DNA from: Bradyrhizobium sp. C9
GTDB lineage: Bacteria; Pseudomonadota; Alphaproteobacteria; Rhizobiales; Xanthobacteraceae
DNA: 64,000 nucleotides
Direction: 5' to 3'
Assembly: GCF_002532045.1 (NCBI RefSeq)
Contig: NZ_NWTG01000019.1
Coordinates: 85,382-149,381 of the forward strand
The position numbers were made by a program, and so were the translations under genes. The stretch's first letter is position 1. Each line of letters opens with the position of its first letter. Below, piece after piece: positions 55,007 through 63,889 of the stretch. The notes beneath the pieces are model-generated. The model was not told where the DNA came from. It made no database searches and worked only from the letters and a program-made list of their open reading frames with translations.

Positions 55007-57382
55007 ATGGCCGCTTCAGACATTTCAAATCCGGCGAGCTCGGCGCCGATCCCGAGCGACGCGACGATCATCGTTCCGGTGCGCAACACCGTGCTGTTTC
55101 CGGACGTCATCATCCCGATCACGATCGCGCGCGCGACCTCGATTGCCGCGGCCCAGCAGGCGGTGCGCGAGCAGCGGCCGATCGGCATCCTGCTGCAGCG
55201 TGATCCCGAGGCCAACGATCCCGGCCCCGACGGGCTCTATCGCGTCGGCACCGTCGCCAACATCGTGCGCTACATCACCGGCGCCGACGACAGCCATCAC
55301 CTGGTCTGCCAGGGCGTGCAGCGCATGCGCGTGCTCGACTATCTGCCCGGCACGCCGTTCCTCGCCGCGCGCGTGCTGCAGATTCCGGAGCCGACCACCA
55401 CCTCGCCGGAGATCGAGGCGCGCTTCCTCAATCTGCAGCGCCAGGCGCTGGAGGCCGCGCAATTGCTGCCGCAGACGCCGCCCGAATTGATCGCCGCGCT
55501 GCAGGGCACGACCTCGCCGGCGACGCTCGCCGACCTCGCGACCTCCTACATGGACATCAAGCCGGCGGAGAAGCAGGACATCCTGGAGACCATCGATCTC
55601 GTGGCGCGGATGGACAAGGTCTCGCGGCATCTCGCCGAGCGCATCGAGGTGCTCCGGCTCAGCCAGGAGATCGGGCAGAAGACCAAGGCGGTGTTCGACG
55701 AGCGGCAGCGCGAGGCGATCCTGCGCGAGCAGATGGCGACCATCCAGCGCCAGCTCGGCGAAGGCGACGGCAAGGCGGCCGAGGTCGCCGAGCTGACCAA
55801 GGCGATCGCCGAGGCCAAGATGCCGCCGGAGGCCGAGAGCCAGGCACAGAAGGAATTGCGCCGCTACGAGCGGATGCCGGAGGCGGCGGCCGAGTCCGGC
55901 ATGGTGCGCAGCTATCTCGACTGGCTGATCGACCTGCCCTGGAGCATTCCCGAGGAGAAGCCGATCGACATCGCCGAGGCACGCAAGATCCTCGACCAGG
56001 ACCATTATGGCCTGGAGAAGATCAAGAGCCGCATCATCGAATATCTCGCGGTGCGCAAGCTCGCGCCGGGCGGCAAGGCGCCGATCCTCTGCTTCCTCGG
56101 GCCGCCCGGCGTCGGCAAGACCTCGCTCGGCCAATCGATCGCGCGGGCGATGTCGCGACCGTTCGTCCGCGTCTCGCTCGGCGGCGTGCATGACGAGGCC
56201 GAGATCCGCGGCCATCGTCGCACCTATATCGGCGCGCTGCCCGGCAACATCATCCAGGCGATCAAGAAGGCCGGCGCACGCAACTGCGTGATGATGCTGG
56301 ACGAGATCGACAAGATGGGCCGCGGCATCCAGGGCGACCCGTCGGCCGCGATGCTAGAGGTGCTCGACCCCGAGCAGAACGGCACCTTCCGCGACAATTA
56401 CCTCGGCGTGCCGTTCGACCTCTCGCGCGTCGTCTTCATCGCGACCGCCAACATGCTCGACGGCGTCCCCGGGCCGCTGCTCGACCGCATGGAGCTGATC
56501 AGCCTCGCCGGCTACACCGAGGACGAGAAGCTCGAGATCGCCAAGCGCTATCTGGTGCGCCGCCAGCTCGAGGCCAACGGGATCAAGGCCGAGCAGGTCG
56601 AGATCGAGCCGGACGCGCTGCGACTGATCATCAAGAGCTACACCCGCGAAGCCGGCGTCCGCAATCTGGAGCGCGAGATCGGCAAGGTGCTGCGCAACGT
56701 CGCGGTGCAGATCGCCGATGGCAGCACCAGCCATGTCACCATCGCGCCGAAGGACATCGTGTCGCTGCTCGGCCAGCCGAGGTTCGAGAACGAGATCGCG
56801 ATGCGCACCAGCATCCCGGGCGTTGCCACCGGGCTTGCCTGGACGCCGGTCGGCGGCGACATCCTGTTCATCGAGGCCTCGCGCACGCCGGGCCGCGGCG
56901 CGCTGATGATCACCGGCCAGCTCGGCGACGTGATGCGCGAGAGCGTGCAGGCCGCGCTGACGCTGGTGAAGAGCCGCGCGACGCAGCTCGGCATCGATCC
57001 CGCCGTGTTCGAAAAGAGCGACATCCACGTCCACGTTCCCGCCGGCGCGACGCCGAAGGACGGCCCGAGCGCGGGTGTCGCGATGTTCACCGCCCTCACC
57101 TCGCTGCTGACCGACCGCACCGTGCGCAGCGACACCGCGATGACCGGCGAGATTTCGCTCCGCGGCCTCGTGCTTCCGGTCGGCGGCATCAAGGAGAAGG
57201 TGGTCGCCGCCGCGGCCGCGGGCCTGACCCGGGTGATGCTGCCGGCGCGGAACAGGCGCGACTACGACGACATCCCCGCCGGCGCCCGCGCCAAGCTGGA
57301 GTTCATCTGGCTCGAACGTGTCGACGACGCAATCGCCGCAGCGCTCGAGCCCGCCAAGGCAACCCCCGCCGCGGCGGAGTGA
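55007..57382 (+). CDS. lon: ATP-dependent protease La (Lon)
   Basis: Cytoplasmic AAA+ serine protease degrading misfolded and regulatory proteins; 791 residues, normal length. The N-terminal substrate-binding domain starts at IIVPVRNTVLFPDVIIPI; Walker A GPPGVGKTS has Lys371; the proteolytic dyad is Ser688 (KDGPSAGV) and Lys731 (GGIKEKVVAA). ATG 55007 has an AGGGA site; the frame is open further upstream but overlaps hsp20. It sits directly after hsp20 and ends at a strong hairpin. It may be a second Lon, since rhizobia usually also have a clpPX-linked copy, which cannot be checked here. Confidence 0.96.
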   Translation: MAASDISNPASSAPIPSDATIIVPVRNTVLFPDVIIPITIARATSIAAAQQAVREQRPIGILLQRDPEANDPGPDGLYRVGTVANIVRYITGADDSHHLVCQGVQRMRVLDYLPGTPFLAARVLQIPEPTTTSPEIEARFLNLQRQALEAAQLLPQTPPELIAALQGTTSPATLADLATSYMDIKPAEKQDILETIDLVARMDKVSRHLAERIEVLRLSQEIGQKTKAVFDERQREAILREQMATIQRQLGEGDGKAAEVAELTKAIAEAKMPPEAESQAQKELRRYERMPEAAAESGMVRSYLDWLIDLPWSIPEEKPIDIAEARKILDQDHYGLEKIKSRIIEYLAVRKLAPGGKAPILCFLGPPGVGKTSLGQSIARAMSRPFVRVSLGGVHDEAEIRGHRRTYIGALPGNIIQAIKKAGARNCVMMLDEIDKMGRGIQGDPSAAMLEVLDPEQNGTFRDNYLGVPFDLSRVVFIATANMLDGVPGPLLDRMELISLAGYTEDEKLEIAKRYLVRRQLEANGIKAEQVEIEPDALRLIIKSYTREAGVRNLEREIGKVLRNVAVQIADGSTSHVTIAPKDIVSLLGQPRFENEIAMRTSIPGVATGLAWTPVGGDILFIEASRTPGRGALMITGQLGDVMRESVQAALTLVKSRATQLGIDPAVFEKSDIHVHVPAGATPKDGPSAGVAMFTALTSLLTDRTVRSDTAMTGEISLRGLVLPVGGIKEKVVAAAAAGLTRVMLPARNRRDYDDIPAGARAKLEFIWLERVDDAIAAALEPAKATPAAAE

Positions 57383-57397
57383 CCTTTTCAATAACAA

Positions 57398-57430
57398 AAG
57401 GGGCGTGCAGCGACCGCTGTCACGCCCCTT
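57398..57430. terminator. Bidirectional terminator between lon and the PsiF-like gene
   Basis: The 10-bp stem aaggggcgtg/cacgcccctt is extended by an inner cagc/gctg stem with a small bulge. On the minus strand the stem ends in a T-rich stretch (TTTTGTTATTG), ideal for the convergent gene at 57469; it can also stop lon transcripts. Confidence 0.85.
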
Positions 57431-57468
57431 GAAACCAGCGCATTCCAGGGCGACCGATTCAGGTCTTC

Positions 57469-57747
57469 TCAGCTCTTGGCCATGCAGTCCGAGATATAGA
57501 ACCAGCGGTCGTCGCCGGTCAGCCCCTTCTGCTTCACTTCTTTGCGGCAGGCCTTGAGCTTGGGCTTGTTGGCGCGCCACTGCTCCTTCATGGCCTTCAG
57601 TTTCTCCATCGTCAGCTTGATCTTCGACGGCTTGGCCGCGGTGGTTGCGGCCGGTGCCGGTGCTGCCGGCGCCGCGGTCTGGGCCGACGCGGCGTGAAGC
57701 CCTACGGCAAGCAGCGCGGCGGCAAGGCAAATCCGGGTGCGAAACAT
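57469..57747 (-). CDS. Small secreted protein, possibly PsiF-like
   Basis: A 92-residue protein with a clear signal peptide (MFRTRICLAAALLAVGLHAASA), an Ala/Pro-rich linker, and a Lys-rich domain with KLKACRKEVKQKGLTGDDRWFYISDCMAKS. The paired cysteines and 'GDDR...ISDCM' ending resemble the PsiF repeat (phosphate-starvation-inducible), but the match is short. ATG 57747 has a GGGGG site upstream; an ATG 30 bases earlier would disrupt the signal peptide. It ends before the bidirectional terminator. Confidence 0.75.
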   Translation of the reverse strand: MFRTRICLAAALLAVGLHAASAQTAAPAAPAPAATTAAKPSKIKLTMEKLKAMKEQWRANKPKLKACRKEVKQKGLTGDDRWFYISDCMAKS

Positions 57748-57835
57748 TGAAATCCCCCAATCCGATTTTCTGTTCATTGAATAAAGCGAATGCCGCGGGC
57801 GCCGGGAATCGGCGGCCCGCGGCGATGATGGTCGG

Positions 57836-59488
57836 TCAGAGGATTTTGACCGCGCTAAGCAGCGTCATGTAGATGCCCCAGGCCAGCGGAATGCCGACGA
57901 ACAGCCAGAACAGCGCCGCCCTGCCGTCGAGACCGCCCTTGCCGATGCCGAACGATCCGGTCGCGCCGTTGCCGCCGGCCGCCGTCGCGGCCTGCAGCTT
58001 CGCCACCTCGGCGTCGCTCATGTGCCACTTCGGATCGACCGGCTTGATCATGTAATTGCAGATGAAGCCGGCGATCAGCATGCCGCACAAGATGTACATC
58101 GTGGTGTTGTAGAGCTGGTCGCGCGGCACGCCGGCGGCGAGCTGGAACTCGCGAATATAGTTCACCACGACAGGTCCGATGATGCCCGCGGTCGACCACG
58201 CCGTCAGCAGACGGCCATGGATCGCGCCGACGAACTGAGTGCCGAACATGTCGGCGAGATAGGCCGGCACGGTGGCGAAGCCGCCGCCATACATCGACAG
58301 GATGATGCCGAAGCCGAGCACGAACAGCAGCTTCGATCCCATCGCGGCAAAGGTCGGCGCCAGCGCGTAGAGCACGATGCCGAGCACGAAGAACGTGTAA
58401 TAGGTGTTCTTGCGGCCGATCTTGTCCGACAGCGAGGCCCAGAAGAAACGGCCGCCGATGTTGAACAGCGACAGCAGACCGGCGAAGCCGGCGGCGATCG
58501 CCGCAATCTGCGCCTTCTGCGACGCGTCGAGCGCGTTGAAGCCGACATTGGGCAGCCCGATCAGCTTGCCGGCGAAGATCTCCTGCAGCATCGGCGAGGC
58601 CATGCCGATCACGCCGATACCCGCCGACACGTTCAAGCACAGCACCCACCAGATCAGCCAGAATTGCGGCGTCTTGTGCGCGTTGTCGAGATGGACGTTC
58701 TTGGTCGAGATCATCGCGTTGGATTTGGCCGGCGGCGTCCAGCCATCCGGTTGCCAGCCGGACGGCGGCAGGCGGTAGCGGAACGCGCCGATCATCATGA
58801 ACACGAAATAGATCGCGCCCATGGTGAGGAAGGTCTCCCAGACGCCGACCGAGGTCGGGGTCTTGAAGTAGTTCATCAGCCTGTCGGCGAGCGGCGCGCC
58901 GATCATGGCGCCGCCGCCGAACCCCATGATGGCCATGCCGGTCGCCATACCGCGGCGGTCCGGGAACCATTTCACCAGCGTCGACACCGGCGAGATGTAG
59001 CCGAGGCCGAGACCGATGCCGCCGATCACGCCGGAGCCGAGCCACATCAGCCAGAGTTGATGGGTGATGATGCCGATCGCGCCGAGCACGAGGCCGCCGC
59101 ACCAGCACAGCGCGGCGACGAAGCCGGCCTTGCGCGGTCCGACCTTCTCGAGCCAGCCGCCCCACACCGCCGCGGACACGCCGAGCACCACGAAGAACAG
59201 CGTGTACATCCACCCCAGGCTCGCGACCTTCCAGTCGCAAGTCGTCGTGAACAACTCCTGCATCAGGGAGATGTCGGGGCAAGCCTTCGGCGCGGTCAGC
59301 CCGATCGCGCGCGACAGCGGCAGCCAGAACACCGAGAAGCCATAGGCCATGCCGATGCACAGATGGATGCACAGCGCCGCCGGCGGCACCAGCCAGCGGT
59401 TGAAGCCGGCGGTCGCGATCGTGTGTTCCTTGTCGAGGAAACCTGCGCCTGCCGCGGATACGCGTCCGGCGCTGCTCATTGTGGTCAT
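57836..59488 (-). CDS. OFA family MFS transporter (oxalate/formate antiporter type)
   Basis: A 550-residue inner-membrane transporter of the major facilitator superfamily, with 12 core helices plus an extra C-terminal helix (AALFWLFVGIPLAWGIYMTLL). OFA markers include the opening NRWLVPPAALCIHLCIGMAYGFSVFWLPLS, GLGYISPVSTLVKWFPDRRGMATGMAIMGFGGGAMIG and GRFFWASLSDKIGRKNTYY. Oxalate/formate exchange is the family's best-known activity, but no frc or oxc gene lies nearby, so the substrate remains open. ATG 59488 has a GGGGAGGAG site. Confidence 0.9.
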   Translation of the reverse strand: MTTMSSAGRVSAAGAGFLDKEHTIATAGFNRWLVPPAALCIHLCIGMAYGFSVFWLPLSRAIGLTAPKACPDISLMQELFTTTCDWKVASLGWMYTLFFVVLGVSAAVWGGWLEKVGPRKAGFVAALCWCGGLVLGAIGIITHQLWLMWLGSGVIGGIGLGLGYISPVSTLVKWFPDRRGMATGMAIMGFGGGAMIGAPLADRLMNYFKTPTSVGVWETFLTMGAIYFVFMMIGAFRYRLPPSGWQPDGWTPPAKSNAMISTKNVHLDNAHKTPQFWLIWWVLCLNVSAGIGVIGMASPMLQEIFAGKLIGLPNVGFNALDASQKAQIAAIAAGFAGLLSLFNIGGRFFWASLSDKIGRKNTYYTFFVLGIVLYALAPTFAAMGSKLLFVLGFGIILSMYGGGFATVPAYLADMFGTQFVGAIHGRLLTAWSTAGIIGPVVVNYIREFQLAAGVPRDQLYNTTMYILCGMLIAGFICNYMIKPVDPKWHMSDAEVAKLQAATAAGGNGATGSFGIGKGGLDGRAALFWLFVGIPLAWGIYMTLLSAVKIL

Positions 59489-59810
59489 TGACTCCTCCCC
59501 TGCAGCCGCCGCTATCAGGCGCGTCTGCGTCTTCGATCCCGTCTCAGCCCTTTGCGGCCACCGTCAGGCGACCGCTCCGCACATTTCCTCGATGCGCCGG
59601 GACCAACCACGCGCATTTCGCAAATGCTAACCCCCGATACGACCCGATATGCCCAACCGTGCCGCCCGTGATCTGGACGCAGGCCAGCCGTCATCTGCCG
59701 ATGTGCCCACATCCTGGCACAGCTCCATCTCCGCGACCCGGCGGAGATTATCAATTCGCGCAGAATGGAAAATAGGTGTCGATTGGCAAAAGGTAGATAT
59801 CAAGCCGGAT
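59489..59810. other. Intergenic region upstream of the MFS gene
   Basis: About 320 bases without a credible gene. It contains the inverted repeat GCATTT-CGC-AAATGC at 59613-59627 and the tandem heptamer cccgata at 59633-59639 and 59643-59649. These are the only clear structures seen. Confidence 0.5.
59613..59649. promoter_or_regulatory. Candidate operator upstream of the MFS transporter
   Basis: A perfect 6-3-6 inverted repeat (59613-59627) is followed by two identical heptamers exactly 10 bases apart (59633, 59643), one helical turn. They lie 125-160 bases upstream of the transporter start. The arrangement suits a dimeric regulator, but none is encoded adjacent. Confidence 0.35.
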
Positions 59811-60080
59811 CTAGCGCGTACGCGGCGCTGCAGCATTTGAGTTATCTATCGCTCCATTCGCCTTCTCGATCAGGAAAACGATCCGGACCTCGCTTCGCTC
59901 GGTGATCTCGACCTTGTCGCCGGTCTCCTGGATGAGGGCCGGAATATCGATCACCGAAAGCGGATCGGTGCAGTGCACTTCGAGGAAATCACCCGCGGTC
60001 ACGCTCTTCAGCGCCTTGCGCGTCTTCAGCGCAGGCAGCGGGCATTTCAGGCCGGTGAGATCGAGCTTTGTCGTGGTCAT
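59811..60080 (-). CDS. tusA: TusA family sulfurtransferase
   Basis: An 89-residue sulfur-carrier protein. It has the CPxP motif with Cys13 in LTGLKCPLPALKTRKAL and the conserved GDFLEVHCTDPLSVIDIPAL strand-helix. TusA-like proteins hand persulfide sulfur to tRNA thiolation or to molybdenum-cofactor enzymes. The next gene upstream on the same strand is mobB (56-base gap), which fits a role in molybdoenzyme maturation; this is inferred. Confidence 0.92.
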   Translation of the reverse strand: MTTTKLDLTGLKCPLPALKTRKALKSVTAGDFLEVHCTDPLSVIDIPALIQETGDKVEITERSEVRIVFLIEKANGAIDNSNAAAPRTR

Positions 60081-60136
60081 GGTTCGACCATGGCGAAGCC
60101 GTCATGCATCGTCAACGGCGGCACCTTCTCGCCCTG

Positions 60137-60664
60137 TCAGCTTTCCGCCGCGGCCGAAGCCAGCACATCGTCGACCGAAATAGCCGAGCGCAGCATCAAT
60201 TCGGCGACGTCCTCGATGTCGTCGAGATGCGCGACCGGCAGCCTGGTTTCGATCGCGACGTCGCTGGCGATCCCGACCATGCGCGGGTCGTCGGGGAATA
60301 GCAGCGGCTTGCCGTTGGCGGCGCGATACACCTCGATCTTGTTGACCGGCTCGCGCTTGAAGCCCTCGACCACGACCAGATCGACTTGCGCCATCTTGGC
60401 GAGCAGTTCCGGCAGCCGCGGCTCGCTCGCGCCGCGCAGCTCGTGCATCAGCGCCCAGCGCCGCGTCGAGGATACCAGCACCTCGGTCGCGCCGGCCTGC
60501 CGGTGCACCCAGGAGTCCTTGCCGGGAATGTCGACATCGAATTCGTGATGGGCGTGCTTGATCACGGAGACGCGCAAGCCCCGGCCAAGCAGATAGGGGA
60601 TCACCCGCGACAGCAGGGTGGTCTTGCCGGCTCCGCTCCAGCCCGCGAGGCCTATCACTTTCAT
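60137..60664 (-). CDS. mobB: Molybdopterin-guanine dinucleotide biosynthesis adaptor protein MobB
   Basis: A 175-residue GTP-binding protein that assists attachment of GMP to molybdopterin. P-loop GWSGAGKT at residues 8-15, followed by IKHAHHEFDVDIPGKDSWVHRQAGA, the MobB signature, and VDLVVVEGFKREPVNKIEVYR. ATG 60664 (MKVIGLAGWSG) has a GGAG site eight bases upstream and is preferred over a longer reading. mobA and moeA are not in the window. Upstream lies a divergent region towards the spermidine-synthase-like gene. Confidence 0.94.
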   Translation of the reverse strand: MKVIGLAGWSGAGKTTLLSRVIPYLLGRGLRVSVIKHAHHEFDVDIPGKDSWVHRQAGATEVLVSSTRRWALMHELRGASEPRLPELLAKMAQVDLVVVEGFKREPVNKIEVYRAANGKPLLFPDDPRMVGIASDVAIETRLPVAHLDDIEDVAELMLRSAISVDDVLASAAAES

Positions 60665-60901
60665 GCGCAATCTCCGCAGACATATAACGTCCAATGCTGC
60701 TTATATCAGCCGTGACGCGATGTCATGCCAGCCCCGCTGGCGGATGGCGATCGATCAGGCTCCCGGCCAGGGAGGATCGCCTTGGGAAAGCTCCCGGAGC
60801 AGCTGCGCCCCGGCAGCGCAAATGTGAGCAGACCGCCCCATAAGGGCAATATTAACAGCATTTGCCGTACCAGTGCTCCCGATCAATGGGAGGCCTGTCC
60901 A

Positions 60902-63463
60902 GTGCCCAATCGTGATGGTGTTCGAGACGCCATAAGCCTGAAGAACCGGGTCCTGGTCACCGCGATCTTCCTGGCATCGGGCGCGGCATCCCTGATCCTC
61001 CAGGTCCTCTGGTTCAAGCAACTGCAATTCGTGCTGGGAAGCGCGACCGTCTCGGTAAGCGTTACAGTGGCGAGCTTCTTCTTCGGCCTCTCCCTGGGCA
61101 GCGCTTTCGGGGGCCGGATCGCCGACACCGTCAGCCGCCCCCTAAAGATCTACGGCTTTCTCGAACTCGCGCTCGCGGCCGTTTCCCTGGGCGTGACCGC
61201 GTTCCTGTCGCACTGGTCGACGTGGGTGGGCTGGCTGTCGCCCATGCTGGACCTCGAGTCCCCATTCCGGTTGCCGCTCATGGTCGCGCTGTCGCTCGCC
61301 ATCCTGTCGCTGCCGACGATGCTGATGGGCGCGACCCTGCCCTTCCTTGTGAAGTTCCTGACCCGCACGCAAACCGACCTCGCCAATCGCATCGGCCTGC
61401 TCTACGGGTTCAACACCCTGGGCGCCGCGATTGGCACCCTGGCCGTCGGCTTTGTCCTGATGGGGCTCTGGGGGATCACCGGATCGGGCCTGGTCGCAGC
61501 AGGCCTCTATGTCTGCGTCGGCGGCGTGGCCCTGCTCCTCGCGCGCGGCGCAAGCCCCCTGTCGCCGGTCGCGGCGGAGGCGTCGGTGCAAACCGCCGGG
61601 CCGGGGCATCGCGGGACGTCCATCCTCATCGCGATCTTCGCGTGCTCCGGATTCGTGTCCATCGCCTATGAAGTCGTCTGGTTCCGCTTCCTGACCAACG
61701 TCAGCACCTCGAGTGTCTACGCCTTCTCGGGCATGCTCGGCGTTTACCTGCTTGGGCTGGTGATCGGCGCCCTGATCTGCGCGAGGCTGCTCGCGCCGCG
61801 CAAGGATCAACTGCTGCGATACTTCGCCGTGACGCAGTTGCTCATCGCGGTTGCGGCCACGCTGACCGTCGGAATACTCGGCAAGGCGCGCACGGTGGAA
61901 GCAGCGCTGTCGCCCATCGTGTCAGGTCTGGTTCCAGTCCCGGCGCAGGCGCTTTTGGGAGGTGATGTCTCATTCTTCCTGATCTGTGCCGTTGCGCTGT
62001 TGCTGCCGACCACGTTGATCGGCATCAGCTTTCCCCTGGCCAGCGAACTGACCGTGATGCAGATGAGCGCGCTGGGTCGCCGGATCGGCACGCTCTACGC
62101 CTTGAACACGATTGGCGGCGTGGTGGGCTCCCTGTCGGCAGGGTTTCTTCTGATCCCCTATCTGGGCAGCCAGGGGGCGCTCACCGCCTTGATCGTTCTG
62201 AACGTCCTGCTCTTTGTCGCGACCACCGTATCGCAAGCGGGTCTTGTGAGAGAAAGCAGCCTGTGGCGGCAAGGGGCCGTCGCAGCAAGCATCATCGCCG
62301 CAGCGCTCCTGCTCTTCACCCCGCACTATCTGGAGCGGGTCCTGACTGCGATCGAAGGCGGCAATGTCCTCGAACTGCGCGAAACCAAACAAGCGACATT
62401 TGCGGTGGTCGAGTATCGCGAGAAGGCGGCGGGCACCTATCAGCAACTCGTGGTGAATTCGAAGAGCTATGCCAACAACCGTCCCGAGGGACGACGCTAC
62501 ATGGCTGCGATGGGGCACTATCCCATTCTACTGCACCCGGGCCCCGTTGAAACGGCGGTCGTCATCTGCATCGGGACCGGAACCACGGTGGGCGCGGTCA
62601 GCACCCATCAGGAACTGAAATCCATCGACGCAGTCGATCTGGCCCCGACGGTTTTCGAGTTTGCACCCCACTTCGTGCCGATCAACAAGCAGTTCTATCT
62701 AAATCCCACGGTCCATCAGATCGTCGCGGACGGACGCCACTTCCTGCTGGGAACAAACGAGACATTCGACGTCATCACCCTCGAGCCCCCGCCGCCCCAT
62801 GACGCCGGCGTCATCAACCTCTACACAGAGGAATTCTACGCGCTGGCAAAGCAGAAGATGCGCCCCGGTGCCGTTCTTGCGCAGTGGGTGCCGCTGGATT
62901 TCAACCGCGGCATTCTTCCGAAGATGATCCTCAAGGCCATGATGGGCCAGTTCAAGCACGTTTCCCTGTGGTTGCCGTCCAGAATGGAAGGCGTGGCCAT
63001 CGCCTCCGATGATCCGCTGGCAATCGATCCTCGCGTGCTCGCCGCGCGCATGTCGAAGCCGGGGGTGGCTGAAGACCTGACAGCCAACGGCCTGGGCTCG
63101 CCCGAGGATTTCCTGGCGACGTTCATCGCCGCCGATGAAAGGCTCGCGGCCTTTGTCAGGGATGTGCCGAGCCTCACGGATGATCGGCCGCGCCTCGAAT
63201 ACTACAACTGGTATCCGCTGAGTTCGGTCAGCGCGGACGAACTGAAGCGCCTCCGCGAGCCCGTCGAAACCTATCTTGCCGACAAATCCATCGACGAGGC
63301 CCGTCTCGACACCGCGCGCGCGGTGGCCAATGCGATTCTGGATGAGCACCAGGCCACGGCTGAGGGCGACAAGTCCGCCGCCCGTGCCGCGCTTCGCCTG
63401 GCCGTCAAGCTGGATCCGGATAACTCCTATGTCGGCTTCCTGGACCGCAAGCTGCGCGAGTGA
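60902..63463 (+). CDS. Membrane-fused spermidine synthase-like protein
   Basis: An 853-residue protein from GTG 60902 (GGGAGG site eight bases ahead). The N-terminal ~520 residues form two blocks of hydrophobic segments of the MFS-like, membrane-embedded type (AIFLASGAASLILQVLWFKQL; YGFNTLGAAIGTLAVGFVLMG; YALNTIGGVVGSLSAGFLLIP). The C-terminal ~330 residues resemble the spermidine-synthase methyltransferase-like fold: VVICIGTGTTVGAVS, IVADGRHFLL and NLYTEEFYALAKQKMRPGAVLAQWVPL. A short helical C-terminus follows. The EPPPP motif in place of a typical acidic active-site segment means polyamine synthesis is unproven; another S-adenosylmethionine-type substrate is possible. Confidence 0.88.
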   Translation: MPNRDGVRDAISLKNRVLVTAIFLASGAASLILQVLWFKQLQFVLGSATVSVSVTVASFFFGLSLGSAFGGRIADTVSRPLKIYGFLELALAAVSLGVTAFLSHWSTWVGWLSPMLDLESPFRLPLMVALSLAILSLPTMLMGATLPFLVKFLTRTQTDLANRIGLLYGFNTLGAAIGTLAVGFVLMGLWGITGSGLVAAGLYVCVGGVALLLARGASPLSPVAAEASVQTAGPGHRGTSILIAIFACSGFVSIAYEVVWFRFLTNVSTSSVYAFSGMLGVYLLGLVIGALICARLLAPRKDQLLRYFAVTQLLIAVAATLTVGILGKARTVEAALSPIVSGLVPVPAQALLGGDVSFFLICAVALLLPTTLIGISFPLASELTVMQMSALGRRIGTLYALNTIGGVVGSLSAGFLLIPYLGSQGALTALIVLNVLLFVATTVSQAGLVRESSLWRQGAVAASIIAAALLLFTPHYLERVLTAIEGGNVLELRETKQATFAVVEYREKAAGTYQQLVVNSKSYANNRPEGRRYMAAMGHYPILLHPGPVETAVVICIGTGTTVGAVSTHQELKSIDAVDLAPTVFEFAPHFVPINKQFYLNPTVHQIVADGRHFLLGTNETFDVITLEPPPPHDAGVINLYTEEFYALAKQKMRPGAVLAQWVPLDFNRGILPKMILKAMMGQFKHVSLWLPSRMEGVAIASDDPLAIDPRVLAARMSKPGVAEDLTANGLGSPEDFLATFIAADERLAAFVRDVPSLTDDRPRLEYYNWYPLSSVSADELKRLREPVETYLADKSIDEARLDTARAVANAILDEHQATAEGDKSAARAALRLAVKLDPDNSYVGFLDRKLRE

Positions 63464-63577
63464 TCGGGCAACCTGCTAGCGGAGCGCCTTCGGAGACTTA
63501 TCCAGCGGATATACCTCGAAGTTTCCAATGCACCAGCCGACCGGAACACGATATTGTGGCGTACCGGAGCACCAGCT

Positions 63578-63889
63578 ATGCCTCGCTCGCCTTCGATCGT
63601 GCCGCACCAAATCGACCACGACACCTATCTGGTGCTGAACGATTTCGGCCGGCTTGGCCGCGCCTGGTGCGAGACCGATGAAGCAGGCGCCGACCGGAAA
63701 ACGTTGATCCGCCGCCTCCTGGACGACCAGTACAGCCGTCCGGTCCGCATCATAGCCTTCAATACCAGCGAAGGATGGTCGCGCGACGTCACGACCGATA
63801 TCGCCGACGAACTGCGACGCCGTTTCGTCGAATATGATGAGGTCCCGCGCTCCGTACTGGAGTTCGTCGAGACGGCCATGCGGCACTGA
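63578..63889 (+). CDS. Small conserved protein of unknown function
   Basis: A 103-residue soluble protein. The core IDHDTYLVLNDFGRLGRAWCETDEAGADRKTLIRRLLDDQYSRPVRIIAFNTSEGWSRDVTTDIADELRRR is a pattern I recall as widespread in Bradyrhizobium and relatives, with no known function. ATG 63578 follows a GGAG site; an in-frame ATG 24 bases upstream is less likely. It lies 114 bases after the spermidine-synthase-like gene on the same strand and probably has its own promoter. Confidence 0.78.
   Translation: MPRSPSIVPHQIDHDTYLVLNDFGRLGRAWCETDEAGADRKTLIRRLLDDQYSRPVRIIAFNTSEGWSRDVTTDIADELRRRFVEYDEVPRSVLEFVETAMRH

Noticed and set aside
60725..60901. An N-terminal extension of the spermidine-synthase-like protein
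   Set aside because: The extra 59 residues are low in hydrophobicity and unlike the family; GTG 60902 has a proper ribosome site.
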